From: Nocardia neocaledoniensis
GTDB taxonomy: Bacteria; Actinomycetota; Actinomycetes; Mycobacteriales; Mycobacteriaceae
NCBI RefSeq assembly: GCF_003182135.1
Contig: NZ_QGTL01000012.1
Span: 62,001 to 126,000, forward strand
Length of the DNA stretch: 64,000 nt
Direction: 5' to 3'
Below, piece by piece: positions 27,947 through 36,250 of the stretch. Below the pieces are notes generated by a model. That model made no database searches. It saw nothing but the letters and a program-made list of their open reading frames with translations, and had not been told where the DNA came from. The position numbers and the translations under genes are program-made. Position 1 is the stretch's first letter. Every line of letters begins with the position of its first letter.

Positions 27947-28369
27947 ATGACATTGCTGACACTGGACCGTGCCCTGTTCGACGCCGCCCCCAGGGGCCTG
28001 CGCGCCGAGACCGACAACCTCACTCCCGCCGAATTCCTCGATCGGTACACCCGCATCGAGGGACCGATCTCGCTCGGCGAATTCACTTGCTCCGGAACGG
28101 ATTTCACCGCCACCCTGGAGTTCGCCGACCATCTGCGCACCGTCATCTCGGCCGGTAACCCGGTCGCCGCGATGACCTCGGCGCTCTACGACGAGGGCTA
28201 CCCCCTCGAGATCCTGCAGTTCCACCAGCGCCGCACCACCGCGGGCACCGCGACCTTCGTGCAGTGCGAGGTCAACGGTCGCCGCGGCTGGGCGTCCGCC
28301 ATGGCCGCCGACGGCGCCGAGTCGACCGTGCGCGCCATGATCGCCTGCGTCAACCTGCTCGCGAGCTGA
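27947..28369 (+). CDS. Stand-alone LeuA-type allosteric (LeuA_dimer) domain protein
   Basis: 140 aa. The C-terminal ~75 residues align by eye with the regulatory domain of alpha-isopropylmalate synthase: 'GNPVAAMTSALYDEGYPLEI', then 'GTATFVQCEV', 'GRRGWASAM' and 'ACVNLL'. The N-terminal 'LTPAEFLDRY' resembles the linker before that domain. No TIM-barrel catalytic part is present. In full LeuA this domain binds leucine and causes feedback inhibition, so this protein may sense a branched-chain amino acid or modify a separate synthase. The upstream leader supports a link to branched-chain metabolism. A 6-bp hairpin (27915-27929) lies before ATG 27947. Confidence 0.65.
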   Translation: MTLLTLDRALFDAAPRGLRAETDNLTPAEFLDRYTRIEGPISLGEFTCSGTDFTATLEFADHLRTVISAGNPVAAMTSALYDEGYPLEILQFHQRRTTAGTATFVQCEVNGRRGWASAMAADGAESTVRAMIACVNLLAS

Positions 28370-28381
28370 CCGCCACCTGCG

Positions 28382-28421
28382 CGAAGGGCCCGTTCACCTC
28401 GAAAGGTGAACGGGCCCTTCG
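28382..28421. terminator. Bidirectional terminator, 18-bp perfect stem
   Basis: CGAAGGGCCCGTTCACCT and its exact reverse complement flank a CGAA loop. It lies between the convergent LeuA-domain and thioredoxin genes and can serve both strands. Confidence 0.85.
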
Positions 28422-28445
28422 ACGTTTGGTGCGCCGTGGGTGTTC

Positions 28446-28817
28446 TTACTCGGCGGCGGAGGCCTGCTCGGCGATCTGTTTGCGGACCTCGTCCATGTCC
28501 AGACCCTTCACCTGGGTCACCAGGTCCTCGAGCGCGGCCGGCGGCAGTGCGCCCGGCTGGGCGAACACGAGCACGCCCTCGCGGAAGGCCATGATGGTGG
28601 GGATGGACTGGATGTTCGCCGCGGCGGCGAGTCCCTGCTCGGCCTCGGTGTCGACCTTGCCGTACACCACGTCGGAGTGCTTCTCCGACGACGCCTCGTA
28701 GGTGGGCGCGAAGCTGCGGCACGGACCGCACCAGGAAGCCCAGAAATCGACGAGGACCACGTCGTTTCCGGTGATGACTTCGTCGAAGTTCTGCTGGGTC
28801 AGCGTCTGGGTGGCCAT
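28446..28817 (-). CDS. Thioredoxin
   Basis: 123 aa with the active site WCGPC (C30 and C33) in 'FWASWCGPCRSFAP'. Thioredoxins reduce disulfides in cytoplasmic proteins such as peroxiredoxins and ribonucleotide reductase. The 'IQSIPTIMAFREG' block supplies the cis-proline. A short C-terminal extension of about 15 residues (ending 'EQASAAE') goes beyond the usual ~107 residues. ATG 28817 has AAGGAGAGG upstream. No trxB is adjacent, so it is not the canonical trxB-trxA pair. Confidence 0.93.
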   Translation of the reverse strand: MATQTLTQQNFDEVITGNDVVLVDFWASWCGPCRSFAPTYEASSEKHSDVVYGKVDTEAEQGLAAAANIQSIPTIMAFREGVLVFAQPGALPPAALEDLVTQVKGLDMDEVRKQIAEQASAAE

Positions 28818-28865
28818 GACGTCCTCTCCTTGTCGGTTCCTCGGCTGTAACGCCGTGGCGTCCTT

Positions 28866-29378
28866 CTATCTTCCACCGAGGATCACCCGCTCCTGGCGGG
28901 CGTCCCCGTCCCAGCGGCGAACGCCCACCACAACGGCCGGAAAATCGTGGTCGGCGGCGACCGCGTCCACCGCGGCCCCGAGCCGGTCCGGCGGCACCCG
29001 CCGGGCCAGCGTCACGTGCGGCGTCCAGGCGCCGGGGCGCATGGTCGCGGGGACGCCGGGGCAGGGTTCGACCAGGTCGTCGATCTGCCGGTGCAGGGCG
29101 AGCAGTTCCTCGGTGACCACGACCGCGCGCACCAGGATCGGCCTGCGCGCGCCGAAGACCAGCAGACCGCCGAGCCGGATCGGCAGCGGCTGGAAGGCCA
29201 GTCCCGCCAGCGCGCGGTCTATGCGCGGCCAGATCTCGCGCGCCACGGCGATGGTCACGTGCGGGCGGTGGGTCTCGCCGCGCGGGCTGGCGATGCCCGC
29301 GCGCGCCAGCGCGGCCCACTGCTCGCGGACCACGGCCTCGCTCCGCTCGTCCAGCAGCAACTCCACCGACTGCACCAT
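28866..29378 (-). CDS. 2H phosphoesterase (LigT / 2'-5' RNA ligase-like)
   Basis: 170 aa with two H-x-T motifs, 'RPHVTIA' and 'TPHVTLA', the catalytic pair of the 2H phosphoesterase superfamily. Members hydrolyse cyclic nucleotide phosphodiesters such as 2',3'-cyclic phosphates, or ADP-ribose 1''-2'' cyclic phosphate. The first visible residues after ATG 29378 ('VQSVELLLD') fit the start of the fold. A very long antisense-like extension upstream is not coding. It lies 48 bp upstream of thioredoxin on the same strand. Confidence 0.82.
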   Translation of the reverse strand: MVQSVELLLDERSEAVVREQWAALARAGIASPRGETHRPHVTIAVAREIWPRIDRALAGLAFQPLPIRLGGLLVFGARRPILVRAVVVTEELLALHRQIDDLVEPCPGVPATMRPGAWTPHVTLARRVPPDRLGAAVDAVAADHDFPAVVVGVRRWDGDARQERVILGGR

Positions 29379-29441
29379 GTCTGCAGAAAGTAGTCGCTTC
29401 GGCGTGTCCCCGTGGCCGCTCCGATGACCGCAGGCGCGAGG

Positions 29442-30530
29442 ATGGACACCGTGAACGCGACGAGGTCGAGCGTGCGGCTCGGTGTGATCGACGGTGACGG
29501 CATCGGTCCGGAGGTGGTCGCGGCGACGCGCGCGGTCGTCGACGAGGCGATCGGCGCGGCCGGGCTGGGGCCGGTGGCCTGGGTGCCGCTGCTGATGGGC
29601 CACGAGGCCATCGCCGCGCACGCCGACCCGCTGCCCGAGCAGACCCTGGCCGCGCTCGACGAGCTCGACGCCTGGATCCTCGGCCCGCACGACAACGCCT
29701 CCTATCCCGCCGAGATGCGGGTCGCGCCCGGCGGCGCCATCCGCAAGCGCCTCGGCCTCTACGCCAACATCCGGCCCGCCGCCGCCTTCGCCGGAGTGCG
29801 GGCGAGCGCGCCCGGCATCGACCTGGTGATCGTGCGCGAGAACAGCGAGGGCTTCTACGCCGATCGCAACATGTTCGCCGGCTCCGGCGAGTTCCGGCCG
29901 ACGCCCGACGTCGCGATGGCGGTGGCCGTGATCACCAGGCAAGCATGCGAGCGGATCGCGCACCAGGCGCTGCGGCTGGCCCAGGGGCGGCGCAAGCGGG
30001 TCACCGTGGTGCACAAGGCGAACGTGCTGCCGATGACGACCGGGCTGTTCCGCGACGTCTGCTACGAGGTGGCCGCCGAGTACCCCGACGTGCGGGTCGA
30101 CGACGAGCACGTCGACGCGATGGCCGCCCACCTGGTCCGCACGCCCGGGGACTACGACGTGATCGTCACCGAGAACCTCTTCGGCGACATCCTGTCGGAC
30201 CTGGCGGGCGAGCTGGCCGGCTCGCTCGGCCTGGCCGCCTCGCTGAACTGCTCCGACACCAAGGCCATGGCCCAGGCCGTGCACGGCGCCGCGCCTGGGC
30301 TGGCCGGGCGTAATCGCGCCAACCCGGCCGCGCTGCAGCTGTCGGCGGCGATGTTGTTGCGCTGGTTGGCGGTTCGCGACGGCGACAGCGCCCTGCACGA
30401 CGCGGGGGAGCGGATCACCCGCGCCGTCGCGGCCACCCTGGCGGCCGGAACGGCGACCGCCGATCTGGGCGGCCTGGCTTCCACCAGCGAATTCACCGAG
30501 CAGGTCCGTGCGCGCGTGCACCGCAGGTGA
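29442..30530 (+). CDS. Isopropylmalate/isocitrate/tartrate dehydrogenase-family enzyme
   Basis: 362 aa. It belongs to the beta-decarboxylating dehydrogenases: 'LGVIDGDGIGPEVV' at the start, 'RENSEGFYADRN' with the substrate loop, the catalytic lysine in 'VVHKANVLPMT', and 'VTENLFGDILSDLAGELAGS' with metal aspartates. The usual reaction is NAD(P)-dependent oxidative decarboxylation of a 2-hydroxy-3-carboxy acid. Whether it is LeuB, a tartrate dehydrogenase or another member is not decided. Possible starts are GTG 29412, ATG 29424, ATG 29442 and GTG 29451; the last has the best ribosome site. Confidence 0.82.
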   Translation: MDTVNATRSSVRLGVIDGDGIGPEVVAATRAVVDEAIGAAGLGPVAWVPLLMGHEAIAAHADPLPEQTLAALDELDAWILGPHDNASYPAEMRVAPGGAIRKRLGLYANIRPAAAFAGVRASAPGIDLVIVRENSEGFYADRNMFAGSGEFRPTPDVAMAVAVITRQACERIAHQALRLAQGRRKRVTVVHKANVLPMTTGLFRDVCYEVAAEYPDVRVDDEHVDAMAAHLVRTPGDYDVIVTENLFGDILSDLAGELAGSLGLAASLNCSDTKAMAQAVHGAAPGLAGRNRANPAALQLSAAMLLRWLAVRDGDSALHDAGERITRAVAATLAAGTATADLGGLASTSEFTEQVRARVHRR

Positions 30531-30656
30531 AGGGACCCCTTTCACATTCGCTGATTAATCTTCGGTTACTGTCGCACCACGCTGTGTCCGGTTCGCATAC
30601 ATTGCCAAACAGGCGCTGACACGTGGCCGGCGTCGACGTGAAATGTGGAGGCTCCT

Positions 30657-31562
30657 TTGTCTGTTCGTTTTGTTCTCGGCCGCGGCGCCGTGCGGCTGCT
30701 CTGTACGGTCGCCGGGGGTGCCCTGGTGTTGGCCGGCTGTGCCAGCAACACCGAGGGTGACACCACCGCGGTGACGAAGGTGTCGGTGGAGAAGGTCGAC
30801 GCGCTCGCCGCGGCGGTCCCCGACAAGGTCAAGCAGGCAGGCAAGCTCGTCGTCGGCGTCAACGTGCCGTACCAGCCCAACGAGTACAAGGACGCGAGCG
30901 GCAAGATCGTCGGCTTCGACGTCGACCTGCTCGACGCCGTCGCGACCACCCTCGGACTGAAGGTCGACTACGTCGAATCCGCGTTCGAGAAGATCATCCC
31001 CGCCATTCAGGCGGGCACCTACGACGTGGGTATGTCCTCGATCACCGATTCGCGCGAACGCGAACAGCAGGTCGATTTCACGACTTATTTCAGCGCCGGT
31101 ATCCAGTGGGCCCAGCAAACGGGTAAATCCGTCGATCCCAACAATGCGTGCGGCAAACGAGTTGCCGTACAGGCCACTACGGTCGAGCACACCGAAGAGA
31201 TCCCCGCCAAGAGCGCGAAGTGCGTCGCCGAGGGCAAGCCGCCGATCGATATGAAGCCGTTCGACGAGCAGAGCGCGGCGACCAACGCGCTGGTCCTCGG
31301 CCAGGTCGACGCGATGTCGGCCGACTCGCCGGTGACCGCGTACGCCATCAAGCAGAGCGAGGGCAAGATCGAGGCCACCGGCCCGATCTTCGATTCCGCA
31401 CCCTACGGCTGGGCCGTGCAGAAGGGCTCCCCGCTGGCGGCGTCGCTGCAGAAGGCGCTGCAGCACCTGATCGACAACGGCAAGTACGGCGAGATCACCA
31501 CCAACTGGGGTGTCCAGGAAGGTCAGATCAAGACCTCGGTGATCAACGGCGCTGTGAGCTGA
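30657..31562 (+). CDS. Polar amino-acid ABC transporter substrate-binding lipoprotein
   Basis: 301 aa. A lipoprotein signal ends in 'LVLAGC'. The mature protein is a family 3 binding protein with 'LVVGVNVPYQPNEYKDASG', 'IVGFDVDLLDAVATTLGL' and 'YDVGMSSITDSREREQQVDF'. I chose TTG 30657 because GGAGG lies 5 nt upstream, whereas the alternative GTG 30645 has none. It starts a three-gene transporter operon; the permease begins 1 nt after its stop. Glutamate, glutamine or a related amino acid is the likely ligand. Confidence 0.88.
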   Translation: MSVRFVLGRGAVRLLCTVAGGALVLAGCASNTEGDTTAVTKVSVEKVDALAAAVPDKVKQAGKLVVGVNVPYQPNEYKDASGKIVGFDVDLLDAVATTLGLKVDYVESAFEKIIPAIQAGTYDVGMSSITDSREREQQVDFTTYFSAGIQWAQQTGKSVDPNNACGKRVAVQATTVEHTEEIPAKSAKCVAEGKPPIDMKPFDEQSAATNALVLGQVDAMSADSPVTAYAIKQSEGKIEATGPIFDSAPYGWAVQKGSPLAASLQKALQHLIDNGKYGEITTNWGVQEGQIKTSVINGAVS

Positions 31563-31563
31563 C

Positions 31564-32502
31564 GTGAGCGAACAGAACGACACGGTGGAGGTGCCCGGAC
31601 CGGGCACCGAACCCGAACCGATCAAGGCGGTCCCGCTGCGCAGGCCGGGCCGCTGGATCGCGGCGGCAATCATCCTGATCCTGGTGGGATTGTTCGCCTA
31701 CGGTGCCGCGACGAATCCCGCCTACCGGTGGGACACCTACGGCAAGTACCTGTTCGACAGCCGGATCACCGCGGGCGCGATCGTCACCCTGGAACTCACC
31801 GTGCTCGCCATGGCGATCGCGGTGGGCCTGGGCACGGTGCTCGCGGTGATGCGCCTGTCGCCGAACCCGGTGCTGCGTACCACCGCGTGGGTGTACCTGT
31901 GGATCTTCCGCGGCACCCCCGTGTTCGTCCAGTTGGTGTTCTGGGGCCTGGTGCCCTCGCTGTACAAGCAGATCCATCTCGGCGTCCCGTTCGGCCCGCA
32001 GTTCTTCGAGTTCGACGTGCAGAACCTGCAGGCGGCATTCCTGTTCGCGGTGCTCGGCCTCGGTCTCAACGAGGCCGCGTACATGGCCGAGATCGTGCGC
32101 GCCGGCATCAACTCCGTCGGCGAGGGCCAGCGGGAGGCGTCGGTCGCGCTGGGCATGTCGTGGACACAGACCATGCGCCGCACCGTGCTGCCCCAGGCCA
32201 TGCGGGTGATCATCCCGCCCACCGGCAACGAGCTGATCGGCATGCTCAAGACCACCTCGCTGGTCACGGCGATCCCGCTCAGCACCGACCTGTTCGGTCG
32301 CGCGCGCGACATCTACGGCGTGAACTTCCAGCCGATCCCGCTGCTGCTCGTGTGTGCCACCTGGTACCTGGCGATCACCAGCGTGCTGATGGTCGGGCAG
32401 TACTACTTGGAGCGCTACTACTCGCGCGGTGCCACCCGGCAGCTGACGGCCAAGCAGCTCGAGGAACTGGCCACGGCGCAGGCGGCGGTGAAGGCGAAAT
32501 GA
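31564..32502 (+). CDS. Polar amino-acid ABC transporter permease
   Basis: 312 aa. After a short acidic N-terminus there are about six membrane helices and the ATPase-docking motif 'REASVALGMSWTQTMRRTVL'. Other family features are 'YLWIFRGTPVFVQLVFWG' and 'PPTGNELIGMLKTTSLV'. GTG 31564 follows the binding-protein stop by 1 nt; its own stop overlaps the ATPase start (ATGA at 32499-32502). Confidence 0.92.
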   Translation: MSEQNDTVEVPGPGTEPEPIKAVPLRRPGRWIAAAIILILVGLFAYGAATNPAYRWDTYGKYLFDSRITAGAIVTLELTVLAMAIAVGLGTVLAVMRLSPNPVLRTTAWVYLWIFRGTPVFVQLVFWGLVPSLYKQIHLGVPFGPQFFEFDVQNLQAAFLFAVLGLGLNEAAYMAEIVRAGINSVGEGQREASVALGMSWTQTMRRTVLPQAMRVIIPPTGNELIGMLKTTSLVTAIPLSTDLFGRARDIYGVNFQPIPLLLVCATWYLAITSVLMVGQYYLERYYSRGATRQLTAKQLEELATAQAAVKAK

Positions 32503-33281
32503 CCGAACTGGACAAGGCCACACCGCCGATGGTGCTGGCCGATCGGGTGTGCAAGAACTTCGGCGCGCTGCGGGTGCTCAAGGGCATCTCGCTCGAGGTG
32601 CCGCGCGGCAAGGTGCTGACCCTGGTCGGGCCGTCGGGCTCGGGCAAGTCGACGTTCCTGCGCTGCATCAACCACCTCGAGCAGGTGAACGCGGGCCGGC
32701 TCTACGTCGACGGCGATCTCGTCGGCTACCGGGAGAAGAACGGCAAGCTCTACGAGATGCACCCGCGCGAGGCCGCGATCCAGCGGCGCGACATCGGGAT
32801 GGTGTTCCAGCACTTCAACCTGTTCCCGCACCGCACGGCGCTGGAGAACATCATCGAGGCGCCGACCCAGGTCCGCGGGCTGCGCAAGGCCGAGGCGATC
32901 ACCAGGGCCGAGGAGCTGCTGGAACGGGTCGGGCTCGGTGCCAAGCGCAATGCCTACCCGGCGCAGCTGTCGGGCGGTCAGCAGCAGCGCGTCGCCATCG
33001 CGCGGGCGCTGGCCATGGATCCCAAGCTGATGCTGTTCGACGAGCCCACCTCGGCACTGGACCCCGAGCTGGTCGGCGAGGTGCTCACCGTCATGCGCGA
33101 GCTCGCCGACTCCGGCATGACCATGATCGTGGTGACCCACGAGATGGGCTTCGCCCGCGAGGTCGCCGACGAGCTGGTGTTCATGGACGGCGGCGTGGTC
33201 GTCGAGTCGGGCCCGCCGCGGGAGCTGCTGGCCAACCCGCAACACGAGCGCACCAAGACGTTCCTTTCGCGCCTGCTCTGA
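32499..33281 (+). CDS. Polar amino-acid ABC transporter ATP-binding protein (GlnQ type)
   Basis: 260 aa with Walker A 'GPSGSGKST', Q-loop region 'IGMVFQHFNLFPHRT', signature 'LSGGQQQRVAIARAL', Walker B 'LMLFDEPTSALDPE' and switch histidine 'VVTHEMGFA'. It energises the permease encoded just upstream. It may also serve the orphan permease at 11.6 kb, which belongs to the same family; that is inference. ATG 32499 overlaps the permease stop by 4 bp. Confidence 0.94.
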   Translation: MTELDKATPPMVLADRVCKNFGALRVLKGISLEVPRGKVLTLVGPSGSGKSTFLRCINHLEQVNAGRLYVDGDLVGYREKNGKLYEMHPREAAIQRRDIGMVFQHFNLFPHRTALENIIEAPTQVRGLRKAEAITRAEELLERVGLGAKRNAYPAQLSGGQQQRVAIARALAMDPKLMLFDEPTSALDPELVGEVLTVMRELADSGMTMIVVTHEMGFAREVADELVFMDGGVVVESGPPRELLANPQHERTKTFLSRLL

Positions 33282-33297
33282 CGCCGGCGAGAGACCA

Positions 33298-33323
33298 CGG
33301 CCCCGCGGAATTCCGCGGGGCCG
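33298..33323. terminator. Perfect 26-bp palindrome terminator
   Basis: CGGCCCCGCGGAA followed by its exact reverse complement, then TTTCTCATT. It lies between the convergent ATPase and MerR genes and probably serves both. Confidence 0.75.
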
Positions 33324-33327
33324 TTTC

Positions 33328-33966
33328 TCATTCCGGGCGATTCTTCAGCAGCTCCAGGGAGACCTGCGCCTGCGCGATGCGGCGGATGGCGGCGATGGCG
33401 GTGTCGCCGAGGACCGTCAGCACGACGACCGCGTCGATGATGTCGTCGCGCCCGCCCGCGGCCAGCGCGGTCGCCACGTCGATGTCGGCGATCACCCGCA
33501 CGCCGTCGAAGTAGCGCGGCAGGACCGTGGTGCCCCAGTCCTCGTAGCCGAGCTGGGCCAGCCGCACCAGGACCGAGGTGAGGGTGCTGATCGAGTCCGC
33601 GCTCGGCTTGGGGTCCCACCCGCGCCGGTCCATCTCCGCGCGTACGGTCGCCGAGGCGCGGTCCCATTCGTCGTCGGTCGCGGGCGGTGGCGGTGCGGTG
33701 ATGCTGTCCTGCACCACGCCGAGCAGGCTGAACATCGGCAGGTCGGGGGAGTCGACGGCGGCGAGCACCTCGCCCACGGTCGCCACCGGCAGCCCGCCGA
33801 CCTCGATCAGCGCGCGCACCAGCCGCAACCTGCGCAGATGCTGTTCGCCGTAGCTGGCCTGGTTGGGTCCGGTCCGCTCACCGGGCGGAAGCAGGCCCTC
33901 TCGCAGGTAGTACTTGATCGTCGCCAGCGCGATTCCGCTGCGCTCGCTCAGCTCCGAGATCCGCAC
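33328..33966 (-). CDS. MerR family transcriptional regulator
   Basis: 212 aa. The N-terminal MerR winged helix is clear: 'ISELSERSGIALATIKYYLR', then 'EGLLPPG' and 'YGEQHLRRLRLVRAL'. The C-terminal ~130 residues have no cysteines placed for metal binding, so the ligand is probably organic or a stress signal. The start is GTG 33966. It is divergent from a two-gene membrane operon, and the 105-bp gap contains two GGATAGT dyads that are good candidate operators. Confidence 0.88.
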   Translation of the reverse strand: MRISELSERSGIALATIKYYLREGLLPPGERTGPNQASYGEQHLRRLRLVRALIEVGGLPVATVGEVLAAVDSPDLPMFSLLGVVQDSITAPPPPATDDEWDRASATVRAEMDRRGWDPKPSADSISTLTSVLVRLAQLGYEDWGTTVLPRYFDGVRVIADIDVATALAAGGRDDIIDAVVVLTVLGDTAIAAIRRIAQAQVSLELLKNRPE

Positions 33967-34014
33967 AGTTCACCTCTGCTTTCCGCCTTCCCCCTTGCTC
34001 GCCATGGTTACAGC

Positions 34015-34053
34015 GGATAGTCTAACTATCCATAACGGATAGTGAAGCTATCT
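34015..34053 (+). promoter_or_regulatory. Two GGATAGT dyads, candidate MerR operators
   Basis: GGATAGT-CTA-ACTATCC (34015-34031) is a perfect dyad; GGATAGT-GAA-GCTATCT (34037-34053) is a two-mismatch copy. Their centres are 22 bp apart, about two helical turns. They lie 19 bp upstream of the membrane-protein ATG and between the divergent genes. Confidence 0.65.
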
Positions 34054-34071
34054 ATCTTTGGGGAGTTCGTT

Positions 34072-35022
34072 ATGTCAGTCCTTCCGTCCCTCGATTCGCT
34101 GCCACGCAGGCGGTCACCGCTCCATCGCCCCCTGCTCTGGTTCGCCGCGGTCAACGCGGTCCTGGTCGTCGTCGGCGTCGTCGGGATGCTCGTCGACGAC
34201 CGGGTGATCGCCGGGTCGACCGCCTGGTTCAAGCCGACCAAGTTCGCGATCTCGTTCGTCCTCTACAGCGTCGCGCTGGCGTGGTTGATCTCGTTGCGGC
34301 CCAAGGCTTCCCGGCTCACCTCGGCGATGGCCACGGTGATCGTCGTGGCCGGCGCGGTCGAGCAGCTGATCATCTTCGGCCAGGTGATCCGCGGCACCCG
34401 CAGCCACTACAACATGACCACGACCTTCGACGCCGTCCTGTGGGTCACCATGGGCAGCACCATCCTCGTGCTCTTCGTCGCCACCATGGTCGTCGCCGCG
34501 CAGCTCTCGTTCGCCAGGTACGGCGACCTGGCGACCACCTGGTCGATCCGGCTCGGCCTGGCGATCACCCTGGTCGGGCTCGGCCTGGGCAATCTGATGC
34601 CGAACCGCGAATCGGGCGTCACCGACATCGCGGGCGCGCACACCGTCGGCGCGCCCGACGGCACGCCGGGCATGCCGCTGACCGGCTGGAGCACCACCCA
34701 CGGCGACCTGCGCATCCCGCACTTCTTCGGTATGCACGCCCTGCAGGTGCTGCCGCTGTTCGCCGCGCTGCTGCTGATCCTGGCACCGCGCATCCCGGTG
34801 CTGGCCTCGGTGCGGGCCCGCCTCGGGCTCGTCTGGACCATGGCCCTCGGCTACGCCGCGACGCTGGCCCTGGTCACCTGGCAGGCCCTGCGCGGTCAGC
34901 CGCTCATCCACCCCGACCGCGCCACGCTGACCGCGGCCGCGGCGATCCTCACCCTCGTCGTCACCGGAACGCTCGTCTCGATCGCGAGCGCGACCCTCAC
35001 CCGAAAGGCGGTCACCGCATGA
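34072..35022 (+). CDS. Polytopic membrane protein of unknown function
   Basis: 316 aa with about eight hydrophobic helices, the first near 24-46 and the last near 285-308. A loop rich in Gly and Asp around residues 185-215 ('NRESGVTDIAGAHTVG') and His-containing stretches ('HFFGMHALQVLP') stand out, but no family is recognised. ATG 34072 has GGGGAG upstream; an in-frame ATG at 34042 lies inside the second dyad and is unlikely. Its stop overlaps the ABA4-like gene (ATGA), so the pair is an operon, presumably under MerR control. Confidence 0.75.
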   Translation: MSVLPSLDSLPRRRSPLHRPLLWFAAVNAVLVVVGVVGMLVDDRVIAGSTAWFKPTKFAISFVLYSVALAWLISLRPKASRLTSAMATVIVVAGAVEQLIIFGQVIRGTRSHYNMTTTFDAVLWVTMGSTILVLFVATMVVAAQLSFARYGDLATTWSIRLGLAITLVGLGLGNLMPNRESGVTDIAGAHTVGAPDGTPGMPLTGWSTTHGDLRIPHFFGMHALQVLPLFAALLLILAPRIPVLASVRARLGLVWTMALGYAATLALVTWQALRGQPLIHPDRATLTAAAAILTLVVTGTLVSIASATLTRKAVTA

Positions 35023-35468
35023 GCACCCTGTTCGACCTCTCCTTCTACGTCACCGTGCCGTTCTGGGCGCTGATGATTCTGGCCCCGACCTGGCGGCACA
35101 CCCGCGTGATCATCGGATCGCCGTGGATCGTGTTGCTGCCCTTGACGATCTGGGCGATCGTCGCCGTCCCGGTCCTCGGTGCGCTGTGGTCGCTGGTCAC
35201 CTCGCCGTCGCTGGCCGCGATCACCGACGCCGTCGCCGATCCGGCGCTGCTCACCGCGCTGTGGGCGCAGATCCTCGCCTGGGATCTGTTCCTCGGCCGC
35301 TGGATCTATCTCGACAGCCGCGAGCGCGGGATCTCGCCCCTGCTGATGGGCCCGCTGCTGGTCGGCACGATCCTGTTGTCACCCATCGCCTTTCCGATCT
35401 ACCTGCTGCTGCGCGAGGTGGCAGGCCGGTACGCCGACAGGAAGACCGCCACCGCGGTGTCGGCGTAG
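35019..35468 (+). CDS. ABA4-like membrane protein (DUF4281)
   Basis: 149 aa with four membrane segments. 'WAQILAWDLFLGRWIYLDSR' matches the conserved core of ABA4-like proteins, named after the plant neoxanthin-related protein; bacterial members have no proven function. ATG 35019 overlaps the upstream stop. The last 70 bp overlap the 3' end of the convergent TetR gene, which is unusual and suggests that the two were brought together by a rearrangement. Confidence 0.8.
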   Translation: MSTLFDLSFYVTVPFWALMILAPTWRHTRVIIGSPWIVLLPLTIWAIVAVPVLGALWSLVTSPSLAAITDAVADPALLTALWAQILAWDLFLGRWIYLDSRERGISPLLMGPLLVGTILLSPIAFPIYLLLREVAGRYADRKTATAVSA

Positions 35469-36034
35469 TGATCGAGTTCGGCGGCACTGAACCGGGTCTC
35501 GTCCCCGCAGAACATCACCTTGTTGACCGGGATCGAAACGGTCAGCCAGGTGAAGTGGTTCGCGGCGAGGTCCGGTTCGTCGACCGCGAGCAGTCCGCGC
35601 GCGGTCAACTCCGCGAAGCAGGACGCCAGCATCGCGTGGACGCGCTCCGGGCCCGCCTCGTAGTACGCCCGGCCGAGCTGGGGGAAGCGGCCCGCCTCGG
35701 CGATGACCAGCCGCCGCACCCGCAGCTGCGCGGGCCGGGTCAGCAGGTGGACGAAGCGATGGGCCACCGTCCGCAGGGTGGCCGCCACGTCGTCGGTGGA
35801 GGCGAGCTCGCCGATCGCCGCGCGGAAGACCTGGTCGATGCCGCCGAGGCGGTCGAACACGATCTCCTCGAACAGCTTCTCCTTGCTGCCGAACCGCTTG
35901 TAGATCGTCTGCTTCGAGGAGCCGGCGACCGCCGCGATCTCGTCGACCTTCGCGCCGACGTACCCGTCCCGCAGGAACACCTCGGTGGCCGCCTCCATGA
36001 TGCGGCGCCTGGCCTGTTCGGAGGGCAAGGACAT
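35399..36034 (-). CDS. TetR family transcriptional regulator
   Basis: 211 aa. The N-terminal helix-turn-helix is complete ('RRRIMEAATEVFLRDGYVG', 'IAAVAGSSKQTIYKRFGSKE'), followed by an AefR-like C-terminal ligand domain. ATG 36034 lies inside the remnant of a RibD/DHFR-type gene on the other strand, and the 3' end overlaps the ABA4-like gene by 70 bp. Both ends therefore look like recombination borders, so its original promoter may be lost. The nearby SDR gene is a possible target, without direct evidence. Confidence 0.85.
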   Translation of the reverse strand: MSLPSEQARRRIMEAATEVFLRDGYVGAKVDEIAAVAGSSKQTIYKRFGSKEKLFEEIVFDRLGGIDQVFRAAIGELASTDDVAATLRTVAHRFVHLLTRPAQLRVRRLVIAEAGRFPQLGRAYYEAGPERVHAMLASCFAELTARGLLAVDEPDLAANHFTWLTVSIPVNKVMFCGDETRFSAAELDHYADTAVAVFLSAYRPATSRSSR

Positions 36035-36239
36035 CGCCGTCACCGGCAGCCTGACGCTCGTGCAGTCGCTGCTGCGCGAGGGCCTGCTCGACCGGCTGCA
36101 GCTGTTCGTGCACCCCGTCGTGCTCGGGAAGGGCGCGCGCTGGTTCGACAAGCTCGACGGCACGGTCGAGCTGCGGCTGGACTCGGCCGAGGCGTTCGGT
36201 TCCGGTGTGATCAACCAGATCTACACGCCCGCTGCCTGA
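36024..36239 (+). pseudogene. C-terminal remnant of a RibD/DHFR-family reductase
   Basis: The frame from GGC 36024 to TGA 36237-36239 encodes ~71 residues typical of the end of RibD_C/dihydrofolate-reductase-like proteins: 'GKDIAVTGSLTLVQSLLREG' then 'LFVHPVVLGKGARWF' and a final 'INQIYTPA'. The N-terminal ~110 residues of the family are absent; upstream bases are the antisense of the TetR gene. I see no ribosome site in front. It is most likely a dead fragment left by the event that placed the TetR gene here. Confidence 0.75.
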
Positions 36240-36250
36240 TTCCCGCGCGG

